DNA of 64,000 nt from P52-10 sp041397365 (GTDB taxonomy: Bacteria > Pseudomonadota > Alphaproteobacteria > Rhizobiales > Xanthobacteraceae), in assembly GCA_041397365.1 (NCBI GenBank), contig JAWKWT010000001.1:496001-560000 (forward strand), given 5' to 3'. Shown in pieces: positions 8,741-18,663 of this stretch. The notes beneath the pieces were generated by a model. The model did no database searches. It was given only the letters and a program-made list of their open reading frames with translations, and had not been told where the DNA came from. The stretch's first letter is position 1. Each line of letters starts with the position of its first letter. The translations under genes were made by a program, and so were the position numbers.

Positions 8741-9448
8741 ATGATATCCACCGAGGGCAGTGATGGTCGTGCTGCGCCATTGGCCGCGCGCGACGAGGCT
8801 TTGATCCGCGATCTCGCAGCCGGACTGACGCCCGTTCGCCGCCTGCATCCACCGGCGCGACGTGTCGCCGCCTGGCTCGGTGCGGTCGGGATCGGCATGC
8901 TCATCATGCTCCCCTTTTTCGATTGGCGGGAGGTGATGCCACGCGTGACGGCGTCGCCGGATGCGTGGCTCGCAATTGTCGGGTCGGCCCTGACGGCGGT
9001 TGCCGCGGCGATTGCTACGGTGCGCCTCGGCCTGCCCGATGCGTCGCGTGTCTGGGCTCTGCTGCCCCTGCCGTTCGCCGCGCTATGGCTCGGCGCGAGC
9101 GGCATCGGCTGCATGCGTGTCGTGCCGCTCGCAGGTGGTCCGACCTTGGCGGGCGCGCAGGACTCGGGCGACTGCTTCTTTTTCATCGTTGGCGTCTCGG
9201 TGCCGCTGGCTCTGATTCTTGCGATGATTCTGCGCCGGTCTTACACACTTCACCCGCTTTTATTGACCCAGATGGCCGGGCTGGCCTGCGCCGCCGCGTC
9301 GGCGACATTGCTGGTCCTCATTCATCCGTTTCAGATCTCGTGGCTCGATCTCGGCATGCATGCGCTGGCGGTTGCGCTCGTCATGCTGGCGGCATGGGCT
9401 GCGGGGATGCCAATGCTGCGCCGAACTTTTTCCGACGATGCGATGTAA
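8741..9448 (+). CDS. NrsF/DUF1109-family membrane anti-sigma factor
   Basis: 235 aa protein with a short cytoplasmic N-terminus (RDEALIRDLAAGLTPVRRL, the probable sigma-binding part) and about six hydrophobic membrane segments (about 45-60, 75-95, 104-123, 146-163, 174-195, 204-222). The architecture matches DUF1109, whose Caulobacter member NrsF holds ECF SigF inactive. NrsF proteins keep two periplasmic cysteines needed for signalling. Here C124 and C145 flank the third and fourth segments, but the later family pattern ending in His-Cys reads His-Pro (LVLIHPF), with a Cys at 183 instead. Co-transcribed with the sigma gene and probably the MxKDx gene. Function by family and context. Confidence 0.75.
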   Translation: MISTEGSDGRAAPLAARDEALIRDLAAGLTPVRRLHPPARRVAAWLGAVGIGMLIMLPFFDWREVMPRVTASPDAWLAIVGSALTAVAAAIATVRLGLPDASRVWALLPLPFAALWLGASGIGCMRVVPLAGGPTLAGAQDSGDCFFFIVGVSVPLALILAMILRRSYTLHPLLLTQMAGLACAAASATLLVLIHPFQISWLDLGMHALAVALVMLAAWAAGMPMLRRTFSDDAM

Positions 9449-9518
9449 CTCTGGCCGCGTCTCCGACGCATGGTCGTCGGGAGGCAATCAAGGCCTCCAT
9501 CATAGGAGAGGTCTCGTG

Positions 9519-9743
9519 ATGAAGCGCTTGTTCAAATTCCGCATTGCCCTGCCGGCAGCCCTGTTCGCTGCGGCAACCCTGTTGTCTCCGCTTGCGTCAG
9601 CCCAGGACAAGATGTCGAAGGATACGATGTCCAAGGATTCCATGAGCAAGGATGGAATGAAGAAGGATTCGATGTCCAAGGACGGCATGGCAAAGGACAA
9701 GATGTCGAAGGATTCCATGTCCAAGGACAAGATGAAGAAATAG
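9519..9743 (+). CDS. Pentapeptide MxKDx repeat protein, exported, methionine-rich
   Basis: 74 aa: a signal peptide (MKRLFKFRIALPAALFAAAT..., cleavage expected after ASAQ), then nine tandem five-residue units of the form D-x-M-x-K (DKMSK, DTMSK, DSMSK, DGMKK and so on) to the end. This is the MXKDX pentapeptide family. The mature part has no hydrophobic core, every fifth residue is Met and the net charge is positive. AGGAGA at 9504-9509 supports ATG 9519 (GTG 9516 is possible). It sits 70 bases after the NrsF gene. Role unknown; I infer a periplasmic Met-rich sink for oxidants or a Cu/Ag binder controlled by the neighbouring sigma factor. Confidence 0.8.
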   Translation: MKRLFKFRIALPAALFAAATLLSPLASAQDKMSKDTMSKDSMSKDGMKKDSMSKDGMAKDKMSKDSMSKDKMKK

Positions 9744-9753
9744 CCGCTCCGGC

Positions 9754-9784
9754 AAAAGAAAAAGCCCCTGCGTGAGCAGGGGCT
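9754..9784 (-). terminator. Intrinsic terminator of katG
   Basis: Perfect 9-base stem AGCCCCTGC/GCAGGGGCT with a GTGA loop at 9763-9784. On the minus strand it is followed by TTTTTCTTTT (9762-9754). It lies 27 bases beyond the katG stop. It may also stop the plus-strand sigma operon, but there it lacks a T run. Confidence 0.85.
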
Positions 9785-9810
9785 TCGAGGCTTGAATATC
9801 GCCGTTCAGG

Positions 9811-11997
9811 TCAGTTTCGAACATCGAAGCGGTCGGCGTTCATCACCTTGTTCCACGCCGCCACGAAGTCGTTGACGAACTTCTCCTTCGCGTCGGCGCT
9901 GGCATAGACTTCGGCGAAAGCGCGAAGCTGCGAGTGCGCACCGAAGATGAGATCCACGCGCGTCGCGGTCCATTTCGGCGCCTGGGTCTTGCGGTCGCGG
10001 CCCTCATAGACGCCATCGGCATTCGGCGGCTGCCACTCGGTGTTCATGTCGAGCAGGTTGACGAAGAAGTCGTTGGTCAGCTTGCCGACATCCTTGGTGA
10101 AGACACCGTGCTTGGAATCGCCGGTGTTGGCGCCGAGCACCCGCAGGCCGCCGAGCAGCACGGTCATCTCCGGTCCCGTCAGGGTCAGGAGCTGCGCGCG
10201 GTCCACAAGCGCCTCTTCGGGCTTCATGAACTTCTGCTTGGTGCTGTGGGTGTAGTTGCGGAAGCCGTCATAGCGCGGCTCCAGCGGCGCGAACGAGGCC
10301 GCGTCGGTCTGTTCCTGCGAAGCGTCCGCGCGGCCCGGCGTGAACGGCACCTTGACGGTAACGCCCGCATCCTTCGCCGCCTTCTCCACGCCGGCCGCGC
10401 CCGCGAGCACGATCAGGTCGGCGAGCGAGACTGGCTTGCCGAAATCCTTGCGGACGGCTTCGAGCTTCTCCAGCACGCTCGCAAGCTGCGCCGGCTCGTT
10501 CACCTCCCAGTCCTTCTGCGGGGCGAGGCGGATGCGCGCGCCATTGGCGCCGCCGCGCTTGTCGGAGCGGCGGAACGTCGAGGCGGAGGCCCAGGCGGTC
10601 GAGACCAGCTGCGGCACGGTGAGGCCGGAGGCGAGAATCTTCGCCTTCAGCGCCTCGATGTCCTGCTCGCCGAGCGGCGCGTGATCGCTGGCCGGAACGA
10701 CGTCCTGCCAGATCAGCTCCTCCTTCGGCACCAGCGGGCCGAGATAACGCGCGCGCGGGCCCATGTCGCGGTGGGTCAGCTTGAACCAGGCGCGGGCGAA
10801 GGCGTCCGCGAACTGGTCCGGATTCTCCAGGAAGCGCCGCGAGATCGGCTCGTAGATCGGATCGAACCGCAGCGACAGGTCCGTGGTGAGCATTTGCGGC
10901 GGGTGACGCTTGGTCTTGTCATGCGCGTCCGGCACGGTGGTCGCGCCCATGCCGTGCATCGGCTTCCACTGCTTCGCGCCGGCCGGGCTCTGGGTCAGCT
11001 CCCATTCGTAGCCGAACAGGTTCCAGAAGAAGTTGTTGCTCCACTTGGTGGGCGTGGTGGTCCAGGTGACTTCCGGGCCGCCGCCGATGGTGTCGCCGGC
11101 CTTGCCGGTGCCGAACTTGCTCTTCCAGCCGAGGCCCTGGTCCTCCAGCGCGCCGTTTTCCGGGTCCGGGCCGACCAGCGACGGATCGCCCGCGCCGTGG
11201 GTCTTGCCGAAGGTGTGGCCGCCGGCGATCAGGGCGACGGTTTCCTCGTCGTTCATCGCCATGCGGAAGAACGTCTCGCGGATGTCCTTGGCCGCGGCGA
11301 GCGGGTCGGGATTGCCGTTCGGGCCTTCCGGGTTGACGTAGATCAGGCCCATCTGCACAGCGCCGAGCGGCTCGGAGAGCTGACGCTCGCCGCTGTAGCG
11401 CTCGTCGCCGAGCCAGGTGCCTTCCGGTCCCCAGTAAAGCTCCTCCGGCTCCCACACATCGGCGCGGCCGCCGGCGAAACCGAAGGTCTTGAAGCCCATC
11501 GATTCCAGCGCGACGTTGCCGGTGAGGATCATCAGGTCGGCCCAGGAAATCTTGCGGCCGTATTTCTGCTTGATCGGCCAGAGCAGGCGGCGGGCCTTGT
11601 CGAGATTGACGTTGTCCGGCCACGAATTCAGCGGTGCAAAACGCTGCTGACCCGCGCCCGCGCCGCCGCGTCCATCGGTGATGCGGTAGGTGCCGGCACT
11701 GTGCCACGCCATGCGGATGAATAGCGGCCCGTAATGGCCGAAATCCGCCGGCCACCACTCCTGCGAATCGGTCATCAGCGCGTGCAGGTCCTTGATGACG
11801 GCGTCGAGGTCGAGGGTCGCGAATTCCTTGGCGTAATCGAACTTTTCGCCCATCGGGTCGGAGAGGGCCGAGTTCCGGTGCAGCACCTCGATGTCGAGCG
11901 CATCCGGCCACCAGTCGCGATTGGAGCGCCCGCGTCCGAGCGAATCACCGCCGAACGGGCATTTGCCCGCGCTCTTGTCGTCCGTTTTTGCGTCCAT
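9811..11997 (-). CDS. katG: Catalase-peroxidase KatG
   Basis: Bifunctional heme enzyme that removes hydrogen peroxide. 728 aa, the normal size for the duplicated-domain family. Distal site Arg95-Trp98-His99 (IRMAWHSAGTYR), proximal His261 (IAGGHTFGKTHG), and the Met-Tyr-Trp adduct partners Trp98, Tyr220 (MGLIYVNPEG) and Met246 (FFRMAMND) are all in place, so both activities are expected. ATG 11997 has GGAG six bases upstream; a GTG at 12009 would place that site inside the gene. Upstream on the minus strand TTGACT and ATTCTA 17 bases apart (about 12120-12150) could be a promoter. No obvious operon partner. Confidence 0.97.
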   Translation of the reverse strand: MDAKTDDKSAGKCPFGGDSLGRGRSNRDWWPDALDIEVLHRNSALSDPMGEKFDYAKEFATLDLDAVIKDLHALMTDSQEWWPADFGHYGPLFIRMAWHSAGTYRITDGRGGAGAGQQRFAPLNSWPDNVNLDKARRLLWPIKQKYGRKISWADLMILTGNVALESMGFKTFGFAGGRADVWEPEELYWGPEGTWLGDERYSGERQLSEPLGAVQMGLIYVNPEGPNGNPDPLAAAKDIRETFFRMAMNDEETVALIAGGHTFGKTHGAGDPSLVGPDPENGALEDQGLGWKSKFGTGKAGDTIGGGPEVTWTTTPTKWSNNFFWNLFGYEWELTQSPAGAKQWKPMHGMGATTVPDAHDKTKRHPPQMLTTDLSLRFDPIYEPISRRFLENPDQFADAFARAWFKLTHRDMGPRARYLGPLVPKEELIWQDVVPASDHAPLGEQDIEALKAKILASGLTVPQLVSTAWASASTFRRSDKRGGANGARIRLAPQKDWEVNEPAQLASVLEKLEAVRKDFGKPVSLADLIVLAGAAGVEKAAKDAGVTVKVPFTPGRADASQEQTDAASFAPLEPRYDGFRNYTHSTKQKFMKPEEALVDRAQLLTLTGPEMTVLLGGLRVLGANTGDSKHGVFTKDVGKLTNDFFVNLLDMNTEWQPPNADGVYEGRDRKTQAPKWTATRVDLIFGAHSQLRAFAEVYASADAKEKFVNDFVAAWNKVMNADRFDVRN

Positions 11998-12215
11998 TGT
12001 GTTCTCCACTTTCGTCTTGTTCTGTCGTTATTGGGTCGGGCCAGCGGATGCTTTTGGCTCGCGATGAGCACGGCCGTCCGGCAGGTGTCCCATACAGCGG
12101 CGGGGACGCCATCCGTTAGAATGACCCTAGTCTGGAACAAGTCAAAGATAAGGTCCAATCGATTTAGCTTGCCTTGTGTATCAGGCAAACTGATGGACCG
12201 GGGCCGCAACGGCGG

Positions 12216-13250
12216 TCAGAATTTGACCGAGGCTTCGAGCGAGCCGAAAATATGCGGCGAAACCTGCGTGGTGTATTCCTTGGAGCGGTAGGTCGCCGAC
12301 ACGGCGATCCTGCTTCCCACGCGATTGAAAATCTCTAGACCCGCGACCGCGTCGCCGACCAGAACGTTTTTCTTCACGCTCGGGCTGGTGGTGAGCAGAT
12401 TGCCGTCGAGAAACACGTTGTGCGCGACCGCCCGGCCTTCGACGCCGGCGAACAGCGCGAAGCCCCACCACGGCCCCTCGGTGGCAGGTGAAAAGAACGA
12501 CGCGCCGCTCGGCGACGGCCGCACGCGCGTCGGTCCCCAGGTCGACGACAACAGCCGGCCGAAACGGACCATGCCGCCGACCGAGCCGTAGGTGTAGACA
12601 TTGCCGGCGGTGACGCCGACCGACGGAATGAAATCGACGCCAAAACCGTTGCCGATCTCCGTGCCGAATTTCCAGCGCCGGTCCCAGGCCAGCAGCAAAG
12701 CCGGCTCGTTGCGGATCTGGTAGTTGCCGGGCGTCGGCCGCCGCTGCCCGAGCAGATCGTGGAAGCCGCCCTGCACCTCATTGGCGAGCGCGGCCGGGCC
12801 GACCACGCCGGCTAGGATTTCGAACGAATCGAGCTGCCGTCCGGCGGTTTCCTGCGCCACATTCACGCCGGTATAGAGCCAGCCGCCGAAGGGCCGGTCG
12901 CCGGGCATGCGCAGCGGGTTGGAGGAATTCGGCGGCGTGAAGATGCTCTGGCCGACGAACACCCATTCGAGTTGCTGGCGGACCGGGCCTGCCGGCGCGC
13001 CGGCCGTGACGAGCCCGATTTTCAGGAAATCGAACGCCTGGGCGGCGAGCAGGTGCTTCTTGAAGTCGTCGAAGACCAGCGAGGCGCGAAACCCCTGCGT
13101 GTAATCGCGGTCGGTGTCGGCGATCGCGTCGTTTTCCCAGACCAGCACGCCACGCTGCGCGCGGGCATCGGTCGATGCCAGCGTCAGCGTCACGAGCAGC
13201 GCGAGAAAAGCAAAGATCATTCGCATGCGAAGCGGCCTTGTCCGTCGCAT
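12216..13250 (-). CDS. LpxR-like lipid A deacylase family (DUF2219) outer-membrane protein
   Basis: Signal peptide followed by an outer-membrane beta-barrel-like protein ending in F (SLEASVKF), as barrel proteins do. Family residues of LpxR are visible: the early Asn-Asp (VWENDAIADTDRDYTQG, with the Thr/Ser in YTQG) and the His/Glu pair (GGFHDLLGQRRPTPGNY and QIRNEPALLLAWDRR). LpxR removes the 3'-acyloxyacyl group of lipid A in a calcium-dependent reaction at the cell surface. Start uncertain: ATG 13250 or ATG 13226 gives a good signal sequence, and longer forms are unlikely. It stands alone between katG and sod on the same strand, each with its own spacing. Confidence 0.75.
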   Translation of the reverse strand: MRRTRPLRMRMIFAFLALLVTLTLASTDARAQRGVLVWENDAIADTDRDYTQGFRASLVFDDFKKHLLAAQAFDFLKIGLVTAGAPAGPVRQQLEWVFVGQSIFTPPNSSNPLRMPGDRPFGGWLYTGVNVAQETAGRQLDSFEILAGVVGPAALANEVQGGFHDLLGQRRPTPGNYQIRNEPALLLAWDRRWKFGTEIGNGFGVDFIPSVGVTAGNVYTYGSVGGMVRFGRLLSSTWGPTRVRPSPSGASFFSPATEGPWWGFALFAGVEGRAVAHNVFLDGNLLTTSPSVKKNVLVGDAVAGLEIFNRVGSRIAVSATYRSKEYTTQVSPHIFGSLEASVKF

Positions 13251-13350
13251 CTTGCAAGGCACGGCCGTTTGCGCAAGGCGGGAAAAGCCACAGTGTCGCA
13301 AAAACAGTGTCGCGGAAGATGGTTCGGGGCCGGGGCCGCGCCCGCCGTCG

Positions 13351-14079
13351 TCAGATGCCGAGGGTTCCCGCCTTGGCTGCGGCATAGCGTTCCGCGACCT
13401 TCGCCCAGTTCACGACGTTCCACCAGGCTTTCAGATAGTCGGGCCGCCGGTTCTGGTATTTCAGGTAATAGGCGTGCTCCCAGACGTCGTTGCCGAGCAG
13501 CGCCCGTTTGCCGTGCATCATTGGATTGTCCTGATTGGGCCGGCTTTCGAGCGCGAGCTTGCCGTCCTTCGTCACCGTGACGAACACCCAGCCGGAACCG
13601 AACACGCGCCCGCCGGCGGCGTTGAAATCGGCCTGCATCTTCTCCAGCCCGCCAAGGTCCCGGTCGATCGCGGCCAAAACCTCGCCGGTGGGCTTGCCGC
13701 CCTTCGGCCCCATGATCTGCCAGAACATGGTGTGGTTGGCGTGGCCGCCCATATTGTTGCGGACGCCGGTGCGGATCGCCTCCGGTACCGCGTTGAGATC
13801 GGCGAGAATCTTCGGAATCGGCTTTGCGGCGATCTGCGGCGCGTCCTTGGCGAAGCCGTTGAGGTTGGCGACATAGGCTGCGTGGTGGCGGTCGTGATGG
13901 ATCTCCATCGTGCGCGCGTCGATATGCGGCTCCAGCGCATTTGCGGGGTAGGGCAGCGGATCGAGCTTGAACGGGCCGGCGGGCGCGGCCGTCTGCGCGA
14001 AAACCGCGCGCGGCATGGCGGATGCTACCATCCATCCGCCAGCGGCGGCGACGAGACTGCGACGGGAGAGAGCGGGCAT
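13351..14079 (-). CDS. Fe/Mn superoxide dismutase with Tat-type signal peptide
   Basis: 242 aa. The N-terminus MPALSRRSLVAAAGG carries a twin-Arg motif, a hydrophobic stretch and an Ala-rich cleavage region (AVFAQTAAP), so export through Tat in folded, metal-loaded form is expected. The mature part is a full Fe/Mn SOD with metal ligands in MEIHHDRHHAAY, MGGHANHTMFW and NDVWEHAYYLKYQ (Asp and His). ATG 14079 is chosen because GGAAGG lies nine bases upstream; ATG 14088 touches that site. Periplasmic SOD next to katG and LpxR points to defence against external superoxide. Iron versus manganese cannot be told with certainty. Confidence 0.88.
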   Translation of the reverse strand: MPALSRRSLVAAAGGWMVASAMPRAVFAQTAAPAGPFKLDPLPYPANALEPHIDARTMEIHHDRHHAAYVANLNGFAKDAPQIAAKPIPKILADLNAVPEAIRTGVRNNMGGHANHTMFWQIMGPKGGKPTGEVLAAIDRDLGGLEKMQADFNAAGGRVFGSGWVFVTVTKDGKLALESRPNQDNPMMHGKRALLGNDVWEHAYYLKYQNRRPDYLKAWWNVVNWAKVAERYAAAKAGTLGI

Positions 14080-14205
14080 GATGGTCATCCTTCCGGTGCG
14101 AGACAAAAACAGCTGCAAGGAAGATGACGCGGAGCTGGCGGCAAGGTTTCGGAATCAATTCTGGAAAGTCTCGCAAATTCTCGCGAGGGAGCGCAGCGCA
14201 ATCTT

Positions 14206-14238
14206 CAAAAGAAAATGGGCGGCCTTTCGGCCGCCCAT
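14206..14238 (-). terminator. Intrinsic terminator of pnp
   Basis: Perfect 10-base stem ATGGGCGGCC/GGCCGCCCAT with a TTTC loop at 14215-14238. It is followed on the minus strand by TTTTCTTTTGA (14214-14206), 27 bases after the pnp stop. Confidence 0.88.
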
Positions 14239-14265
14239 TCGCAGAACAACTAGAATGCGCCGAAA

Positions 14266-16407
<2,142 letters not shown>

Positions 16408-16408
16408 T

Positions 16409-16721
16409 GCGTCTTTCTTTCATGTGCCCGCCGAAACGACAAAGGCCATGAGCAAGACAGCGAAATGCTGAGTCCGACGCGACATTCGTCAGATCAGAAT
16501 TTGGCGATCCTGCCATGGCCTTCATCCCTCGCGGGAGATGCGGTCCGTTGTGGTCCGCGCAAGACGGGATTCCTCCCGTCACAGCCCGATTGCCGTATTG
16601 CGATCGGGCACAGCCAGCGGGCCGTCAGAGCCCGCTTCAGTCGTCTTCGAGGCCATTCCGGGAATTCTTCCCGAAGCCTCCCGAATGCGCGCAAGCGCGA
16701 ACGCCCGCGCGCGCACCGGCA
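16409..16721 (-). promoter_or_regulatory. Structured rpsO-pnp spacer, likely pnp leader
   Basis: 313 bases without a convincing gene. Four consecutive hairpins are visible: CGGGAA/TTCCCG (16659-16673), AGCGGGC/GCCCGCT (16616-16636), GCCCGAT/ATCGGGC (16584-16609) and GACGGGA/TCCCGTC (16563-16580). None is followed by a good T run, so they look like processing or stability structures rather than a terminator. In E. coli the rpsO-pnp spacer is cut by RNase III and then controlled by PNPase itself; I infer the same kind of role here. Confidence 0.55.
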
Positions 16722-16991
16722 TCAGCGGCGGATGTTGAGCCGCTCGATCAGCGCCTTGTAGCGCCTTTCATCGGTCTTCTTGAGGTAGTCGAGCAGCGAG
16801 CGCCGCGTCGACACGAGCTTCAAGAGGCCGCGGCGCGAATGATTGTCCTTCGCGTGCGTCTTGAAATGCTCGGTGAGGTTGGTGATGCGCTCCGAGAGGA
16901 TCGCGACCTGGACTTCCGGAGAGCCGGTGTCGCCGGCCTTCGTTGCATTCGTCTTGATGACTTCCGCTTTGCGTTCTGCGGTAATCGACAT
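16722..16991 (-). CDS. rpsO: 30S ribosomal protein S15
   Basis: 89 aa, binds 16S rRNA in the central domain early in 30S assembly. Family stretches GDTGSPEVQVAILSERI, HAKDNHSRRGLLKLVS and RRSLLDYLKK...RYKALIERLNIRR are intact. ATG 16991 (MSITAERKAEVI) is the true start; a TTG two codons earlier is not needed. Begins two bases after the truB stop, so translation is probably coupled, giving truB-rpsO-pnp. Confidence 0.98.
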   Translation of the reverse strand: MSITAERKAEVIKTNATKAGDTGSPEVQVAILSERITNLTEHFKTHAKDNHSRRGLLKLVSTRRSLLDYLKKTDERRYKALIERLNIRR

Positions 16992-16993
16992 CG

Positions 16994-18069
16994 TCAAACA
17001 CCTTCATCTTGTCGGAGCGGACTGGCGACCAGCCCGTTCAGGTTGAACACGCGCTTGGGGATGAGTTCGCCATTGCCGAGTTCGGCGAGGGCCAGAAGCC
17101 GGCCTCCGACGGTGACATAGACTGTGCCGCTGGTAGCGGGCGCATCCCGTCCGCGCAACAAAACGGCCTGGCCCCGATGGAGCCTTGCCGCATCAGCCCG
17201 TGTGACGGCCAGTGCCGGGATGTCGTCCAGCGCGGTCTCAACGGGCAAAAGCGCGTCGGCGAGGTTTCCCTCGCCGGACGCGGCTCTATGACACACCGCC
17301 TCAAGTTCTTCCAGCGGAATCATGTCGCGCTCGTCGAAAGGCCCGCAGGCGGTGCGGCGCAGGGCGCTGACATGGCCGTGGCAGCCGAGCAGCCGGCCGA
17401 TATCGCGGGCGAGCGAGCGGACATAGGTCCCCTTGCCGCATTCGGTCTCGAACACGGTATGGTCGCTATCGGGTTGATCCGACACGTACAATTCGAAGAT
17501 TTCGACCGGGCGGGGCTTCAGTTCCACGACCTCGCCCTCGCGCGCGAGGTCGTAGGCGCGCTCGCCCTGGATCTTGATCGCCGAATATTGCGGCGGGTCT
17601 GCTCGATCCGGCCGGTGAAGCGCGGCAGCAGCGCGGCGATCGCCTCAGGCGTCGGCCGCTGGTCGCTGGTCGCGGTGACGCGGCCTTCCGAATCGTCGGT
17701 GTCGCGCTCCTCGCCCCAGCGCACGGTGAAGCGGTAGCGCTTGCGGCCGTCCATCACGAACGGAACCGTCTTGGTGGCCTCGCCCATCGCGATCGGCAGC
17801 CCGCCCGAGGCGAGCGGATCGAGCGTGCCGGCGTGACCGGCGCGCTTGGCCGAAAACAGCCGCTTCACCACCGCCACCGCGTGGGTCGAGGTCATGCCGA
17901 CCGGCTTGTCCAGGATCACCCAGCCATGCACGTCGCGCTTGTCGCGCTTCGGCCGGTCGTTGCGGTTGCGTTTCGTCCGGCCGCCATCGGCCGAGGCTTC
18001 GGTCGCGGGTCCGACGATCGGGTCGGAATTCGGCGCGGAAAGGGGGAGGGGTTCGTTCAAGATGGTCAC
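16994..18069 (-). pseudogene. truB: tRNA pseudouridine-55 synthase TruB, one-base frameshift
   Basis: Makes pseudouridine 55 in the T loop of tRNAs. The first frame runs from GTG 18069 through a basic N-terminal extension, HGWVILDKPVGMTSTHAV and the catalytic Asp in RAGHAGTLDPLASGGLP, to ALLPRFTGRIEQT. One C is then missing on the coding strand (G run at 17595-17597). The next frame continues PPQYSAIKIQGERAYDLARE and ELKPRPVEIFELYVSD to the stop at 16994. With the base restored it is a normal, full-length TruB plus PUA-like tail. The GTG start overlaps the rbfA stop (GTGA). Probably a sequencing error. Confidence 0.9.
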
Positions 18070-18488
18070 GTTTCGTCCGGCTTGTTGTCGATGTCTCGTT
18101 GCACCGCTGGCGTGCGCAGCAGCTTTTCGATTCGTTCGGCCTCGTCGAAGCGCTCGTCGGCGCGGAAGCGGATGTCGGGCGCGAATTTGAGATTGACGCG
18201 ATGCGCGATCTCGCCGCGCAGGAATTTCTTGTTGCGGTCGAGGGCCGACAGCACGAGTTTGGTGTCGTTGCCGCCGAGCGGCATCACATAGATCGTCGCG
18301 AGCTTCAGGTCCGGCGACATCCGCACTTCGGGGACGGTGACGATGTGTCCGTCCAGCGCCGGATCATGCACGCTGCCTTGCGTCAGGATGTCGGCGATGG
18401 CGTGGCGCACGAGTTCGCCGACCCGCAACTGACGCTGCGATCCGCCCGGGGTGGATGATGACGGTTTGCCGCGCTGATGACGGGGCAT
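18066..18488 (-). CDS. rbfA: Ribosome-binding factor A
   Basis: 140 aa KH-like 30S maturation factor that binds near the 5' helix of 16S rRNA. Recognisable RQLRVGELVRHAIADIL, VTVPEVRMSPDLKLATIYVM and the C-terminal LKFAPDIRFRADERFDEAERI. ATG 18488 (MPRHQRGKPSSS) is chosen over longer forms, which read into a palindromic repeat. Stop overlaps the truB GTG by four bases. A 175-base gap holding a repeat separates it from infB. Confidence 0.95.
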   Translation of the reverse strand: MPRHQRGKPSSSTPGGSQRQLRVGELVRHAIADILTQGSVHDPALDGHIVTVPEVRMSPDLKLATIYVMPLGGNDTKLVLSALDRNKKFLRGEIAHRVNLKFAPDIRFRADERFDEAERIEKLLRTPAVQRDIDNKPDET

Positions 18489-18507
18489 GGCTGAATTCCT
18501 GAAAGAT

Positions 18508-18624
18508 ACGTCATGGCCGGACTGGTTCCGGCCATCCACGTCTTTGCTGCGAGACTTAGGGAAGACGTGGATGCCCGGCGCGTTGTGCGAAGACGCGCTT
18601 CGCGCTCTCGGCCGGGCATGACGT
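18508..18624. repeat. Palindromic intergenic repeat (CATGGCCGG/CCACGTCTT type)
   Basis: Between infB and rbfA. It contains ACGTCATGGCCGG...CCGGCCATCCACGTCTT, then AAGACGTGGATGCCCGG, then CCGGGCATGACGT. Outer ends ACGTCATG and CATGACGT are inverted, and inner CATCCACGTCTT/AAGACGTGGATG form a second inverted pair. A shorter copy lies at 47404-47439. Typical of Bradyrhizobium-group intergenic repeats. Confidence 0.75.
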
Positions 18625-18663
18625 CTCGTTCAAATTAACCAGATACTCCTGCGAGGCTTGGAC

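Noticed and set aside
9934..11724. 596-codon plus-strand open frame
   Set aside because: Mirror of katG.
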